From assembly GCF_023150065.1 (NCBI RefSeq), contig NZ_JAKLLN010000005.1, positions 1-64,000 on the forward strand: DNA of 64,000 nucleotides. Reading direction: 5' to 3'. Every line of letters begins with the position of its first letter. Position 1 is the first letter of the stretch. Below are positions 36,571-45,480 of this stretch, piece by piece. Under the pieces are notes generated by a model. It was not told the origin of the DNA. It did no database searches and saw nothing but the letters and a program-made list of their open reading frames with translations. The position numbers were made by a program, and so were the translations under genes. Source of the DNA: Zoogloea sp. Its GTDB lineage: Bacteria > Pseudomonadota > Gammaproteobacteria > Burkholderiales > Rhodocyclaceae.

Positions 36571-37130
36571 TGGGTGCCGCCTTTCTTGAGGCGATCCAGG
36601 TAGCTGTCGCCCGTGGGGCCGGGGCGTTTGCCGGGCCGGGTGTCGGGGGCGGAGGCGTCCTTGAGGCTGGCGATGACGCTGGCGCCCATGTTGTCGGCGG
36701 GGTCGAGCTGGGCGGCTTTTTCGAGCAGGGCCTGGGCTTCGGCCCGGTCGCCGCGGCGCAGCCGGATGAAGGCCAGAGCCTTGAGGGTGAACAGCCAGAA
36801 GCGGGCCGGGCCGATGGCGCTGAAGTCGGCGTCGCCGCCCTGGACTTCGCGCCAGTGGCGGCCGATGCGGGCTTGTCCGGCGGCGGCATGCAGGCCGTCG
36901 CGGGCGCAGCGTTCGGCGTCTTCGAGGCGCTTGCGGTAGAAGTAGAACTTGTACTGGGCGAAGTACACCGGCAGGCAGTCGGGGGCCGACAGGCGGGCGC
37001 TCCACAGCAGGGCTTCGGCCTTGGTGGGGTCGGCGTGGGCGGCGGCGGCTTCGTGGAGCAGCCGGTTGACGCTCTCCGGCGCGTCACCGCCGAAGAGCGC
37101 CCGGGAGCTTTCGCCGGTAAAGAGGTTCAC
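36567..37130 (-). CDS. TPR-type protein in the nifV-fix operon
   Basis: A 187-residue protein. A GTG start at 37130 overlaps the stop of the ferredoxin gene (GTGA), and its own stop overlaps the next ATG. Helical repeats of TPR type are visible: TKAEALLWSARLSAPDCLPV, FYFYRKRLEDAERCARDGLH and LALAFIRLRRGDRAEAQALL-like text (KALAFIRLRRGDRAEAQALL). The C-terminus is disordered and Pro/Gly-rich (APDTRPGKRPGPTGDSYLDR). A protein-binding scaffold for a nif or Fix component is the likely role. Confidence 0.78.
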   Translation of the reverse strand: MNLFTGESSRALFGGDAPESVNRLLHEAAAAHADPTKAEALLWSARLSAPDCLPVYFAQYKFYFYRKRLEDAERCARDGLHAAAGQARIGRHWREVQGGDADFSAIGPARFWLFTLKALAFIRLRRGDRAEAQALLEKAAQLDPADNMGASVIASLKDASAPDTRPGKRPGPTGDSYLDRLKKGGTQ

Positions 37131-37450
37131 CAGACGGCCGCCGGTGCCTGCAGGCGGGTGACCACTTCGTCGCCTTCCAGGTGTTTGTCGAAGATCTCGA
37201 CCACGTCGTCCTTGGTGACGCCGGCGTACATCACGCCTTCGGGGTAGACCAGCACGTTGGGGCCGCTGTCGCAGGGGCCGAGGCAGCCCGAGTAGGTGAC
37301 GCCGATGTGCTCGTAGGCGTTGCGCTTCTGCAGCTCGCCCCAGAAGGTCTGCAGAATTTCGTTGCAGCCCTTGGCGGCGCAGGAGCCACGGGGGTGGCCG
37401 GGGGGGCGCTGCTGGGCGCAGACGAAGACGTGTTTTTTCGGTTTTGCCAT
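37127..37450 (-). CDS. Thioredoxin-like [2Fe-2S] ferredoxin
   Basis: A 107-residue protein of the Shethna protein I/thioredoxin-like [2Fe-2S] ferredoxin family. Cluster cysteines follow C-x12-C (CAQQRPPGHPRGSC) and C-x3-C (GCLGPCDSGPNVLVYPEG). In Azotobacter a protein of this family is co-regulated with nitrogenase. Here it lies in the nif-fix operon and could be an electron partner for FixABCX or NifJ, or a protective protein; the sequence does not decide. Confidence 0.87.
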   Translation of the reverse strand: MAKPKKHVFVCAQQRPPGHPRGSCAAKGCNEILQTFWGELQKRNAYEHIGVTYSGCLGPCDSGPNVLVYPEGVMYAGVTKDDVVEIFDKHLEGDEVVTRLQAPAAVW

Positions 37451-37484
37451 GATGCTTCTCCGTTGGGGTGATCCGGCCTGGGGC

Positions 37485-37943
37485 TCAAGCGGATGCGACG
37501 CGGTCGATGAGCTTTTCGAGTTCGGCCACGTGCTCGGCCTCTTCTTCGGCGAACTCGGTGGCCATGCGCTTGACCTTGATGTTGTTGCTGACCGCGGCGA
37601 TGCCGGCGTAGAAGGCGTGGCCGCGGCGCTCGGCCAGCAGCGCCAGCTCCAGGGCGCCGAGCACGTCCAGGAAGCCGTCGACGCCTTCCCAGCCGGCGTT
37701 CTCGGGGCTGATGCCGTCGGGCCAGCGCAGCTGGTCGGGGCGCAGCTCGGGGACGACCCGGAAGCCGCCCCGTTCCATGGCCTCGGCCAGGTGCTTGCGC
37801 GAGAAGCCGGCCATTTTCCGGAAGAACTCCGCCACGTCGGTGTTGCCGGCGGTCTTCATGTCTTCCGTCAGCGACTCGTAGTGGCGGGCGGCCTCCCGCT
37901 CCAGCTGGATGGCGTGGGCGAGAAACAGGTGGATGTCATCCAT
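37485..37943 (-). CDS. Ferritin/rubrerythrin-like diiron protein
   Basis: A 152-residue four-helix protein. Helix pairs HLFLAHAIQLEREAARHYES and MATEFAEEEAEHVAELEKLI carry Glu and E-x-x-H residues in the ferritin-like arrangement, with FFRKMAGFSRKHLAEA and LLAERRGHAFYAG as the other two helices. There is no rubredoxin domain. In a nif operon it may store iron or scavenge peroxide/oxygen near nitrogenase; that is inference. It follows fixX by 15 bases. Confidence 0.78.
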   Translation of the reverse strand: MDDIHLFLAHAIQLEREAARHYESLTEDMKTAGNTDVAEFFRKMAGFSRKHLAEAMERGGFRVVPELRPDQLRWPDGISPENAGWEGVDGFLDVLGALELALLAERRGHAFYAGIAAVSNNIKVKRMATEFAEEEAEHVAELEKLIDRVASA

Positions 37944-37958
37944 GATGGGGTCCGTTTC

Positions 37959-38255
37959 TCAGCCGAACTTGAACAGGATGCCGTGCCCGCCGCGGGGGTA
38001 TTCCCATTCCACGTTGGACAGCTCGGTGCAGATGATCCGGCAGCTGCCGCATTCCAGGCAGCCGTCGGTGATCAGGGTGACCGCGCCGTTGCCTTCCGCC
38101 TTGTAGCAGGCGGCGGGGCAGACGTAGGTGCAGGACTGGCTCTTGCATTCGTTGCGGCACAGATCCGGCTGGCGGATCTTGATGTGCGGGCGGCCGTGGT
38201 CGACCTTGTAGCGGTTCTGGAAGAGTTTCTCTTCCACATTCACGACGGTGCTCAT
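37959..38255 (-). CDS. fixX: Ferredoxin-like protein FixX
   Basis: A 98-residue ferredoxin of the FixX family. CKSQSCTYVCPAACY and CLECGSCRIICTEL are visible, the second being a normal four-cysteine motif. It works with FixC (ETF:quinone oxidoreductase-like). The ATG at 38255 overlaps the fixC stop, and the track start five residues upstream is less likely. In FixABCX, this complex bifurcates electrons from NADH to quinone and ferredoxin/flavodoxin. Confidence 0.94.
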   Translation of the reverse strand: MSTVVNVEEKLFQNRYKVDHGRPHIKIRQPDLCRNECKSQSCTYVCPAACYKAEGNGAVTLITDGCLECGSCRIICTELSNVEWEYPRGGHGILFKFG

Positions 38256-39556
38256 CTGAAGGCCCTCCACAGCTTGAATGCGTCGCCCGCCAGGCCGGCC
38301 AGGCTGCGCGATTTACGGAAGCTGGAGAAGATTTCCTTCTCCTTGGTTTTCTTGTCGATGCCGTCCACCGTCAGCATGGTGCGGGCGGCGCGGTTGACCA
38401 GCTCGGGGTAGGTGGTGAAGAACTGGCTGTTGTCGTGGAACACGCTGGGCATGTCCCGGTACTTGTGCAGGTCCTTCATCACGAAGGATTCGTCCAGGGC
38501 GGCCTTGTAGCCGGCCAGCTGTTTGGCCTTGAAGCCCTTGCCGGCGGCCTTGGCAGCGATGGCGGTTTCGGCGGCCAGGCGGCCGGTGGTCATGGCCAGG
38601 TTGGAGCCTTCCCGATGCACGGCATTCACGAAGCCGCCCGAGTCGCCGACGATCATCCAGCCGTTGCCGAAGGTCTTGGGCACGGCGTGGAAGCCGCCTT
38701 CGGGGATGAGGTGGGCGCAGTATTCCTTCATCTCGCCGCCGGCGATCATGGGGGCGATGGAGGGGTGGGCCTTCATTTTCTCCAGCATGGTGTAGGGCGA
38801 GGTGCGGTTGGGGTTGCCCTTGAAGTCGGAGAGCATGCAGCCGACGCCCAGGGTGATCGAATCCTTGTTGGTGTAGAGAAAGCCGGTGCCCATCAGGCCG
38901 TCGGTGATCTTGCCGAACATCTCGATCACCACGCCCTCTTCGTCCTTGACGTTGAAGCGGGCCTCGATGGTTTCCTGGGGCATGAAGAGGATTTCCTTCA
39001 CCGCCAGGGCCACGTTGCCGGCCTGGATCTCGCCGTGGAAGCCGGCCTTGCGGGCCAGGGTGGAGTTGACCCCGTCGGCCAGGATCACCACGTCGGCAAA
39101 CACTTCGCCGCCCTGGCGGTCGCAGCGCACGCCCACCACCTGGTCGCCGTCCATGATCAGGCTGTCCACCGTGGTCTCGCAGATCACCAGGGCGCCGGCC
39201 TCCTTCACCTTCGACGAGAACCACTTGTCGAACTGGGCGCGGATGATGGTGTAGCGGTTGTAGGGGGGCTTGTTGTAGTCGTCGGAGCGGAAGTGGGTGC
39301 CGACGAAGGATTCGTCATCCAGCACCCACATGCGCTGCTCGATGATGTGGCGCTCGAGGGGGGCATCCTCGCGGAAGTCGGGGATGATCTGCTCCAGGGC
39401 GTTGGCGTACAGGATGGCGCCCTGCACGTTCTTCGAGCCGGGGTATTCGCCCCGCTCGATCTGCAGCACCGACAGGCCGGCCTTGGCCGCGGTGTAGGCA
39501 GCGGCGTTGCCCGAGGGGCCCGCGCCGACAACGATGACGTCGAATTTCTCGCTCAT
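38252..39556 (-). CDS. fixC: Flavoprotein-quinone oxidoreductase FixC
   Basis: A 434-residue FAD protein. It starts MSEKFDVIVVGAGPSGNAAA, a Rossmann GxGxxG FAD site, and has ADVVILADGVNSTLARKAGF and GNGWMIVGDSGGFVNAVHRE, typical of FixC/ETF-QO. It receives electrons from FixAB and reduces quinone and, with FixX, the low-potential branch. The track ORF of 778 residues is the same frame running on into fixB antisense text. Confidence 0.95.
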   Translation of the reverse strand: MSEKFDVIVVGAGPSGNAAAYTAAKAGLSVLQIERGEYPGSKNVQGAILYANALEQIIPDFREDAPLERHIIEQRMWVLDDESFVGTHFRSDDYNKPPYNRYTIIRAQFDKWFSSKVKEAGALVICETTVDSLIMDGDQVVGVRCDRQGGEVFADVVILADGVNSTLARKAGFHGEIQAGNVALAVKEILFMPQETIEARFNVKDEEGVVIEMFGKITDGLMGTGFLYTNKDSITLGVGCMLSDFKGNPNRTSPYTMLEKMKAHPSIAPMIAGGEMKEYCAHLIPEGGFHAVPKTFGNGWMIVGDSGGFVNAVHREGSNLAMTTGRLAAETAIAAKAAGKGFKAKQLAGYKAALDESFVMKDLHKYRDMPSVFHDNSQFFTTYPELVNRAARTMLTVDGIDKKTKEKEIFSSFRKSRSLAGLAGDAFKLWRAFR

Positions 39557-39576
39557 GATGGGTCTCCGGTGGGCGC

Positions 39577-40674
39577 TCAGGCGGCCTTGCGGCTGCGCAT
39601 GGCAATGTGTTCGCGGAAGGTGTCGGTGAGCACCGGCAGCACCTGCATGGCGTTGCCGACGATGCCGTGGTGGGCGAAGTCGAAAATCGGGGCGTTGGCG
39701 TCGGTGTTGATCGCCACGATCACGTCGGCGCCCTCCATGCCCACCCGGTGCTGGATGGCCCCCGAGATGCCGGCGGCGATGTAGAGCTTGGGGCGCACCG
39801 TCTTGCCGGTCTGGCCCACCTGACGCTCCGCATCCACCCAGCCGGACTGGACCACCGGGCGGGTGGCGCCCACCTCGGCGCCGAGCACCTTGGCCAGGTC
39901 CCAGATCAGCTTGAAGTTGTCGGGCGTCTTGAGGCCCTTGCCGCCGGACACGATGATGTCGGCGTAGGCCAGGTTGACCTTGTTGCTGTTCTCGTCGGCG
40001 ATGAAGTCGAGCAGCTTGGTGACGATGTCGGTTTCGATCATGCCGAGGGTGTCCTCGACGATGCTGCCGCTGCGTGCCGGGTCGGCGTCGGGCATGCGCA
40101 TCACGCGGGGGCGCACGGTGGCCATCTGCGGCCGGTAGGCCAGGGTCATGATGGTGCACAGCAGGGAGCCGCCGAAGGTCGGGCGGGTGGCGGCCAGGGC
40201 CCGGGTGGCCGGGTCGATGCGCAGCTCGGTGCAGTCGGCGGTGAGGCCGGTGGCCAGGGTGGTGGCCACCGAGCCGGCGAGGTCGCGGCCCATGGTGGTG
40301 GCACCCAGCAGCACGATCTCGGGCTGGTACTTGTTCACCAGGTCGGTCATGCCCTTGGTGAAGGGCTCGTTGCGGTAGCCCTTGAGCACCGGGTCGCGGA
40401 CGATGTAGCAGTTCTCGGCGCCGAAGGTGTAGGCCTCCCGGGCGATGGTGTCGAGGGGTTCGTCGGGGCCGCCCATGATCACGCCGGACAGGGACACCCC
40501 CAGGGTGTCGGCCAGCTTGCGGCCTTCGCCGAGCAGCTCCCAGGACACCGAGTGGGCCTCGCCCCGGTCGTGTTCGATGAACACCCACACGCCCTTGTAG
40601 GCTTTCAGGTGCTCGGGCAGTTCCAGGTTGCGGCCGCCCCGGGCGGCGGGCTTCTTGACTTCGGCGTCGCTCAT
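39577..40674 (-). CDS. fixB: Electron-transfer flavoprotein alpha subunit FixB
   Basis: A 365-residue ETF alpha-type protein. The C-terminal FAD domain has [40 protein letters not shown] and [20 protein letters not shown], the usual ETF-alpha motifs, and [20 protein letters not shown] starts the N-terminal domain. [16 protein letters not shown] is a short basic leader seen in some nif FixB proteins. Partner of FixA; 31 bases separate the two. Confidence 0.95.
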   Translation of the reverse strand: MSDAEVKKPAARGGRNLELPEHLKAYKGVWVFIEHDRGEAHSVSWELLGEGRKLADTLGVSLSGVIMGGPDEPLDTIAREAYTFGAENCYIVRDPVLKGYRNEPFTKGMTDLVNKYQPEIVLLGATTMGRDLAGSVATTLATGLTADCTELRIDPATRALAATRPTFGGSLLCTIMTLAYRPQMATVRPRVMRMPDADPARSGSIVEDTLGMIETDIVTKLLDFIADENSNKVNLAYADIIVSGGKGLKTPDNFKLIWDLAKVLGAEVGATRPVVQSGWVDAERQVGQTGKTVRPKLYIAAGISGAIQHRVGMEGADVIVAINTDANAPIFDFAHHGIVGNAMQVLPVLTDTFREHIAMRSRKAA

Positions 40675-40705
40675 GGCAGGTTTCCTTTCGCGTCTTGTCG
40701 TGGGG

Positions 40706-41554
40706 TCACACCGAGGCCTTGGCGAGGATGTCGCGCTCAAGGGTCGGGTGCTGGGTGAAGATCTTCTGGATGACGTTGAGGGCCACATCCCTCGGGGTGG
40801 CGTCATCGACGGACTGCATCAGGGCCTTCTCGGCGCGGGGCGTCGGGCCAAAGACCTTGCTCACCACCGTGGGCGAGCCCTTCAGGCCGATCTTGGTGAC
40901 GTCCTCGATGCCGGCGGCCTCCTTGTTCCACTTGCGCACCGGGTAGCGGGCGGCGTGGATCATGTTTTCCAGCGGGGCGAAGCGCATCTCGTTGGTGCCT
41001 TCGAGCATGGTGATCAGGCAGGGCACGGCGGTCTTCAGCACCTGCACGCCGCCTTCGGCGCGGCGCTCCACGGTGATGGTGTCGTTCTCCAGGTCCAGGT
41101 CGGCGATGCGCGATACGTAGGTGAGCAGCTGCAGGCCCAGGCGCTTGGCGATGCCGGGGCCCACCTGGGCGGTGTCGCCGTCGATGGTCTGCTTGCCGGT
41201 GAACACGATGTCCACCTTCTGCTCCTTGCTGATCTGGCGCACCGCGGCGGCCAGGGCGTAGGAGGTGGCCAGGGTGTCGGCACCGGCGAAGGAGCGGTCG
41301 GTGACCAGCACGGCGTCGTCGGCACCGAAGGAGATGCACTTCTTCAGCGCGTCCTCGGCCTGGGGCGGGCCCATGCACAGCATGGTGACCTTGCCGCCGA
41401 ACTTGTCCTTGAGGCGCAGGGCTTCTTCCAGGGCGAACAGGTCGTAGGGGTTGACGATGGCCGGTACACCCTGGCGCATGATGGTGTTGGTCACCGGGTG
41501 GACGCGGATCTGCGCCGAATCCGGGACCTGCTTGATACAGACGACGATGTGCAT
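40706..41554 (-). CDS. fixA: Electron-transfer flavoprotein beta subunit FixA
   Basis: A 282-residue ETF beta-type protein, starting [40 protein letters not shown] and [20 protein letters not shown] are the nucleotide/flavin contact regions; FixA carries the bifurcating FAD and meets NADH. First of the four fix genes, 17 bases after nifW. Confidence 0.95.
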   Translation of the reverse strand: MHIVVCIKQVPDSAQIRVHPVTNTIMRQGVPAIVNPYDLFALEEALRLKDKFGGKVTMLCMGPPQAEDALKKCISFGADDAVLVTDRSFAGADTLATSYALAAAVRQISKEQKVDIVFTGKQTIDGDTAQVGPGIAKRLGLQLLTYVSRIADLDLENDTITVERRAEGGVQVLKTAVPCLITMLEGTNEMRFAPLENMIHAARYPVRKWNKEAAGIEDVTKIGLKGSPTVVSKVFGPTPRAEKALMQSVDDATPRDVALNVIQKIFTQHPTLERDILAKASV

Positions 41555-41571
41555 GGCGGCTGTCCTGTGAT

Positions 41572-41904
41572 TTAGCTGGCGGAGGGGAGGGTGGCGCGCA
41601 GGCTGTCGAGGCTGACCTGCTGGCGGCCTTCGGTCTCCTGGAACACCTTGAAGACCTTTTCCTGGGCCGGGGTGGAGCGCACGAAGTCGTCGTAGGCGGC
41701 GACCAGGTGGCTGCGGTAGCGGCCGAACAGCTCGCTGCCGGTCAGGGCGCTCAGGTCGGCATCCCGGCGCAGGTACTGATAGAAGCGCTTGAGGATGTGC
41801 AGCCGGCTCACATGGACCACCTTCTGGTCGAAGGGCACGGCAAAGAAGTGGAGGAATTCCTCTGCGGAGGAGAGCTTGGCGAGTTCGCCGGTCAGTTCGT
41901 TCAT
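41572..41904 (-). CDS. nifW: Nitrogenase-stabilising/protective protein NifW
   Basis: A 110-residue NifW. The family core is present: LAKLSSAEEFLHFFAVPFDQ, then VVHVSRLHILKRFYQYL. NifW binds the MoFe protein during late maturation and supports activity under oxygen. The start at 41904 lies 4 bases after the cysE stop; the track extends upstream in frame. Confidence 0.93.
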   Translation of the reverse strand: MNELTGELAKLSSAEEFLHFFAVPFDQKVVHVSRLHILKRFYQYLRRDADLSALTGSELFGRYRSHLVAAYDDFVRSTPAQEKVFKVFQETEGRQQVSLDSLRATLPSAS

Positions 41905-41908
41905 GGCG

Positions 41909-42727
41909 TCAGGCTCCTGGTGCGGTGGGGGCGGCGGCCTTCCAGCTACCGTCAAAGGTGGGTTGCGAGCAGGTGTCGTCGCAGGTCCGGCAGGCGCCGT
42001 CTGCATGGGTGGGTTCGCCCTTGAGCTGGGCGATTTCCCGTTCCATCTGGGCGATCCGGTCGAGCAGGCAGCCAATCGCCTTGCCGACCGGGTCGGGTAT
42101 CTGGTGGTGGTCCAGGTCGATGCCGTGGGCGATGCGCCGCCCTTCCTTGGGCAGCACCATGCGGCCGGGGATACCGACCACCGTCATGCCGGGGCGCACT
42201 GCGTCGATGACCACCGAGTTGGCCGCCACCCGGGCGTTGTCGCCCACGGTGATGGGGCCGAGGATCTTGGCGCCGGCGCCCACCACCACCCCGTTGCCGA
42301 GGGTCGGGTGGCGCTTGCCGGGGTTCCAGGTGGTGCCGCCCAGGGTGACGCCGTGATACAGGGTCACGTCGTCACCGATCACCGCCGTCTCGCCGATCAC
42401 CACGCCGGCGCCGTGGTCGATGAAGAAGCGGCGGCCGATGACGGCACCCGGATGGATGTCCACATTGGTCACGAAGCGGGCCACGAAGGACAGGGCGCGG
42501 GCGGCGTAGCGCCAGTTGCCCCGCCACAGGCGATGGGCCACCCGGTAGAGCATCAGGGCCTGCACGCCGGGGTAGATGGTGAGCAGCTCCAGGGTGTTGC
42601 GGGCGGCCGGGTCGCGGGCAAAGACGCAGGCCACGTCTTCGCGCAGGGTGGCGAAGAAGCCCGGCGTGGCGCCCTCGGCGGCGACGCTGTCGGCGAGGAT
42701 CTTCATGTCGGGTTCCCTGGGGCTCAT
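41909..42727 (-). CDS. cysE: Nif-associated serine O-acetyltransferase (CysE/NifP)
   Basis: A 272-residue SAT with left-handed beta-helix hexapeptide repeats ([40 protein letters not shown]). It makes O-acetylserine for cysteine, meeting the sulfur demand of Fe-S assembly; the nif copy is called nifP in Azotobacter. A C-terminal tail adds a cysteine group, CRTCDDTC, not needed for SAT activity. The ATG (42727) overlaps the nifV stop as ATGA. Confidence 0.92.
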   Translation of the reverse strand: MSPREPDMKILADSVAAEGATPGFFATLREDVACVFARDPAARNTLELLTIYPGVQALMLYRVAHRLWRGNWRYAARALSFVARFVTNVDIHPGAVIGRRFFIDHGAGVVIGETAVIGDDVTLYHGVTLGGTTWNPGKRHPTLGNGVVVGAGAKILGPITVGDNARVAANSVVIDAVRPGMTVVGIPGRMVLPKEGRRIAHGIDLDHHQIPDPVGKAIGCLLDRIAQMEREIAQLKGEPTHADGACRTCDDTCSQPTFDGSWKAAAPTAPGA

Positions 42728-43863
42728 GATGCGCTGCCCTCGCAACGGCTGACTTCAAGGAGGAAGCGGGCCAGCTCGCCGGCGGAAGGGGAGCGCTTGG
42801 TGCAGGTGGCGTGGTCGCGGATGCGTTCGAGCAGGCCGTGGGCCTCCTGGTCGGACACCAGCACGCCGAGCTGGGCGTAGGCGGCAATCACCGCCCGGGA
42901 GCCGGAGTGCTTGCCCAGCACGGTGCGGTGGCTGCGCCCCAGCTCGGCGGGGTCGAAGCCCTGGTAGGTGCGCGGGTCCTTCAGCAGGCCATCCACGTGC
43001 AGGCCGGCCTCGTGGGTGAACACAGCCTCGCCGACGATGCTCTTGTTGGCGGCCACGCTGCGCCCGGAGGCTTCGGCCACCAGGGCCGAGATGGCCGGCA
43101 GGGCGTGGGTGTCGATGCCGCAGTCGATGCCGTGGAGGTGGCGCAGGCCCATCACGATCTCTTCCAGCGGGGCGTTGCCGGCGCGCTCACCCAGGCCATT
43201 GACGGTGGTGTTGGCGTGGCTGGCGCCGGCCCGGAAGGCCGCCAGGGTGTTGGCCGTGGCCAGGCCCAGGTCGTCGTGGGCGTGCATCTCGATGTCCATG
43301 TCCACCCGGCGGCGCAGGGCGGCGATGGCGTCGTGGGTGGAGAAGGGGTCGAGGATGCCGAGGGTGTCGGCGTAGCGCAGGCGCGTGGCACCGGCCCGCT
43401 GGGCGGCCTCGGCCACCCGGGCCAGGAAGGACGGATCGGCGCGGGACGAATCCTCGCAGCCCACCGACACGGCGTAGCCCAGGTCACGCCCTTGGCGCAC
43501 GTAGCGCCCCACCCGCTCCAGCACCCAGTCGCGGCTGCGCTTGAGCTTGGTGGTGATATGGATGTCGGACACCGGGATGGACAGGTTGAGCGTATCCACC
43601 GGGCACTGGCGGGCGGCGGCCAGATCGGTGTCGGTCATGCGGCACCACACCATCAGGCTGGCCGGCAGGCGCATGCGGGCGATCTCGCCGATGGCCTCGA
43701 TCTCCACGGCTCCCATCGCCGGAATGCCAATCTCCATCTCCTGCACCCCCACATCGGCGAGGGCCTGGGCGATGGCGCACTTTTCCTCGACGGTGAAGGC
43801 CACGCCAGCGGTCTGTTCGCCGTCGCGCAGGGTGGTGTCGTTGATGGTGGGCAGCGGGTTCAT
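42724..43863 (-). CDS. nifV: Homocitrate synthase NifV
   Basis: A 379-residue alpha-isopropylmalate/homocitrate synthase family protein. It starts [20 protein letters not shown], with metal-binding [20 protein letters not shown] and [20 protein letters not shown]. It makes homocitrate, the organic ligand of FeMo-co. It is the first gene of the nif-fix operon, with the sigma-54 promoter about 20 bases upstream of its transcript start. Confidence 0.95.
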   Translation of the reverse strand: MNPLPTINDTTLRDGEQTAGVAFTVEEKCAIAQALADVGVQEMEIGIPAMGAVEIEAIGEIARMRLPASLMVWCRMTDTDLAAARQCPVDTLNLSIPVSDIHITTKLKRSRDWVLERVGRYVRQGRDLGYAVSVGCEDSSRADPSFLARVAEAAQRAGATRLRYADTLGILDPFSTHDAIAALRRRVDMDIEMHAHDDLGLATANTLAAFRAGASHANTTVNGLGERAGNAPLEEIVMGLRHLHGIDCGIDTHALPAISALVAEASGRSVAANKSIVGEAVFTHEAGLHVDGLLKDPRTYQGFDPAELGRSHRTVLGKHSGSRAVIAAYAQLGVLVSDQEAHGLLERIRDHATCTKRSPSAGELARFLLEVSRCEGSAS

Positions 43864-43892
43864 GGTCGGTGGTGTCCTTTCACCACCAGACC

Positions 43893-43909
43893 AGCAAAGG
43901 CCGTGCCAT
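43893..43909 (-). promoter_or_regulatory. Sigma-54 (-24/-12) promoter for nifV-cysE-nifW-fixABCX
   Basis: On the minus strand, ATGGCACGGCCTTTGCT matches the -24/-12 consensus at all conserved positions (TGGCACG-N4-TTGCT). GG at 43907-43906 and GC at 43895-43894 have the required spacing. The start point would be near 43882, about 19 bases before the nifV ATG. Confidence 0.93.
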
Positions 43910-44000
43910 CTGGGGATGGCGATTTAGTGCGCTGATTTACAAGGGTTTAATTATTGCGGCGTGATGTAGGGCGAGGGGGGCGGGATGTGGCTGTAGGCTT

Positions 44001-44016
44001 TGTCGGGTTCCGCACA
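44001..44016 (-). promoter_or_regulatory. NifA upstream activator site (TGT-N10-ACA) for nifV
   Basis: TGTCGGGTTCCGCACA is a perfect TGT-N10-ACA site 94 bp upstream of the -24 GG, the normal distance for NifA. Its flank, GGCTTTGTCGG, recurs at the iscS and nifE sites. Confidence 0.88.
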
Positions 44017-44058
44017 GGGGAGCGGCGGCGGATGCGGGAGGTATGTAGGGGACATGCA

Positions 44059-44142
44059 GGGGCGGCTCCAGCCGCCCGTGGACGCGGATCAACGGACTGT
44101 GCCTGCTTTACGGGTGAAGGCGGCTGAAACCGCCCCTACACA
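44059..44142. repeat. Pair of GC-rich palindromic repeats
   Basis: GGGGCGGCTCCAGCCGCCC (44059-44077) and AGGCGGCTGAAACCGCCCCT (44118-44137) are two related short palindromes in opposite order, of the GTAGGGGCGGTT-AGCCGCC kind widely scattered in betaproteobacterial intergenic DNA. They lie upstream of the nifV control region and downstream of the OsmC gene. Confidence 0.65.
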
Positions 44143-44161
44143 TCGCCCGCCACACCTTGAT

Positions 44162-44635
44162 CTAAGGCATGCTCTCCCGCGGCTCGCACCGGACCTCGCT
44201 CTTTACCGAATTGGCGATGAAGCACTCCTCGTGCGCCCGGTGATGGAGCTCGTCCAGCTCGGCCCTGGTCGGCTGCCTGTCTCCTGAGAAACGCACTTCG
44301 GGGCGCAGGGTGACGACGGTCATCATCAGCTTGCGCTCTGCGTTCCTGGCCATCACCCCCTCGGCCGCGTCGTGGTAGTGATCGACGATGAAACCCTGGT
44401 CGGCCGCAATGTTGAGGAACCACAGTATGTGGCAACTCGACAGCGCCGCGACGAAGGCCTCCTCCGGATCGACGGCGTCGATGGCCGAACAGGGCGGGGG
44501 GACTACATGGGGCGACGACGAACTGGCGACTTCAATGCCACCATCGAAGCGGAGGATGTGCTTGCGGCTGTAGCGGTTGTCGATGAATTTCTGGCCGTCG
44601 CGGGACCAGATCACTTCTGCGGTGTAGAGGGCCAT
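44162..44635 (-). CDS. OsmC/Ohr-family protein
   Basis: A 157-residue OsmC-like protein. SAIDAVDPEEAFVAALSSCH with the first redox cysteine and a second in AHEECFIANSVKS match the OsmC fold, in which the two cysteines reduce organic peroxides. The start MALYTAEVIWSRDGQKFIDN (44635) is typical for the family; the track ORF extends further. It lies back-to-front beyond the nifV promoter and need not belong to the nif regulon. Confidence 0.82.
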   Translation of the reverse strand: MALYTAEVIWSRDGQKFIDNRYSRKHILRFDGGIEVASSSSPHVVPPPCSAIDAVDPEEAFVAALSSCHILWFLNIAADQGFIVDHYHDAAEGVMARNAERKLMMTVVTLRPEVRFSGDRQPTRAELDELHHRAHEECFIANSVKSEVRCEPRESMP

Positions 44636-44803
44636 GGGTGGGTCCAGAGTTTTGCCGGGGATCAGAGCTTGGTCATGAGGAAGTATGGACCTTTCTGCCG
44701 TCAGCTTTCCAAAAAGCCTGGACAGGACGCTGGTCTTCGGAGGAGGGGGGCGCGAAGCCAAGCAGTTCTCCGACACATCCGGGTTGATATGCGACTTTTG
44801 AGC

Positions 44804-45343
44804 CTAGCCTTGCCGGGAAATATGACGAGATAGCTCGGTCTTGAATTGATGAAAAGCCGAAGGCTCATTAAAAGCACGGCGCGGGATGATGAATGAAACG
44901 ACCGGGTCAAGAAAAACGTAGAGGTAGTCACGGTCCTCCTCAATCGCGAGAATGTCGGTCCATGCAAACCTGGATTCGGTTGACCGCTGCCGGTGCAGTA
45001 GGTGCCCGTCCTCCACCTTGAAAGTCTGGGGGGAGCAATAGTAGCCGCCCTTTCTAAAAAGAGCGCGCTTGTAAGCCAGAGCGTGTATGTGGGGATTGAT
45101 GGCCAGCATGATGATCCCTGTCAGTGCCAGACCTAGTCCCCAGTAAAGCGGTTTTTGGCTTATGCAGCCGTATTCCATTCCGTATCGATAGATAAGCATC
45201 TGTCCGAAGCCGATCAGCAGGCCATAGAGGCAGCCCCATCCCGTTGAGAAGAAACGCAAGAGAGAGCGCTTGACCACTTTGCGTCGTGTGTAGAGGGTGC
45301 TCTTCTTATAGTCCTCGGGTGTGAGTTGGAATGTGATTTCCAT
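44804..45343 (-). CDS. YcxB-like membrane protein
   Basis: A 179-residue protein. Two membrane helices (FFSTGWGCLYGLLIGFGQML and LYWGLGLALTGIIMLAINPH) follow a basic N-terminus (EDYKKSTLYTRRKVVKRSLL). The C-terminal half (FKVEDGHLLHRQRSTESRFA then IEEDRDYLYVFLDPVVSFII) is the YcxB-like C-terminal domain, and RRAF is the usual end motif. Unknown function. The ATG at 45343 is preferred over the TTG in the track. Confidence 0.72.
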   Translation of the reverse strand: MEITFQLTPEDYKKSTLYTRRKVVKRSLLRFFSTGWGCLYGLLIGFGQMLIYRYGMEYGCISQKPLYWGLGLALTGIIMLAINPHIHALAYKRALFRKGGYYCSPQTFKVEDGHLLHRQRSTESRFAWTDILAIEEDRDYLYVFLDPVVSFIIPRRAFNEPSAFHQFKTELSRHISRQG

Positions 45344-45346
45344 CAA

Positions 45347-45480
45347 GTCTTAATCCTGTGTAGGGAGCACGAAGAACTCAGTGTTGGCGTGGTGTGGAAG
45401 CAGATGAGGGCATTTTTTGCCTCTAACTGCAAGGCGGGTGGAGAGCGATTGCCTTTGAGTCCTGATGGCTGTCCGTACCT
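45347..45480. other. Gap without recognisable genes
   Basis: Between the YcxB-like gene and the left end of the IS21 remnant I see no ORF with family support, no RNA and no clear regulatory site. Confidence 0.4.

Noticed and set aside
36570-37247. 225-aa and similar plus-strand ORFs antisense to the nif-fix operon
   Set aside because: Gly/Ala/Val-rich translations typical of the antisense frame of high-GC genes; the minus-strand genes have family matches and coupled starts.
38252-40588. A single 778-aa FixC fusion
   Set aside because: Only the last 434 residues are FixC; the first part is low-complexity frame extension across fixB.
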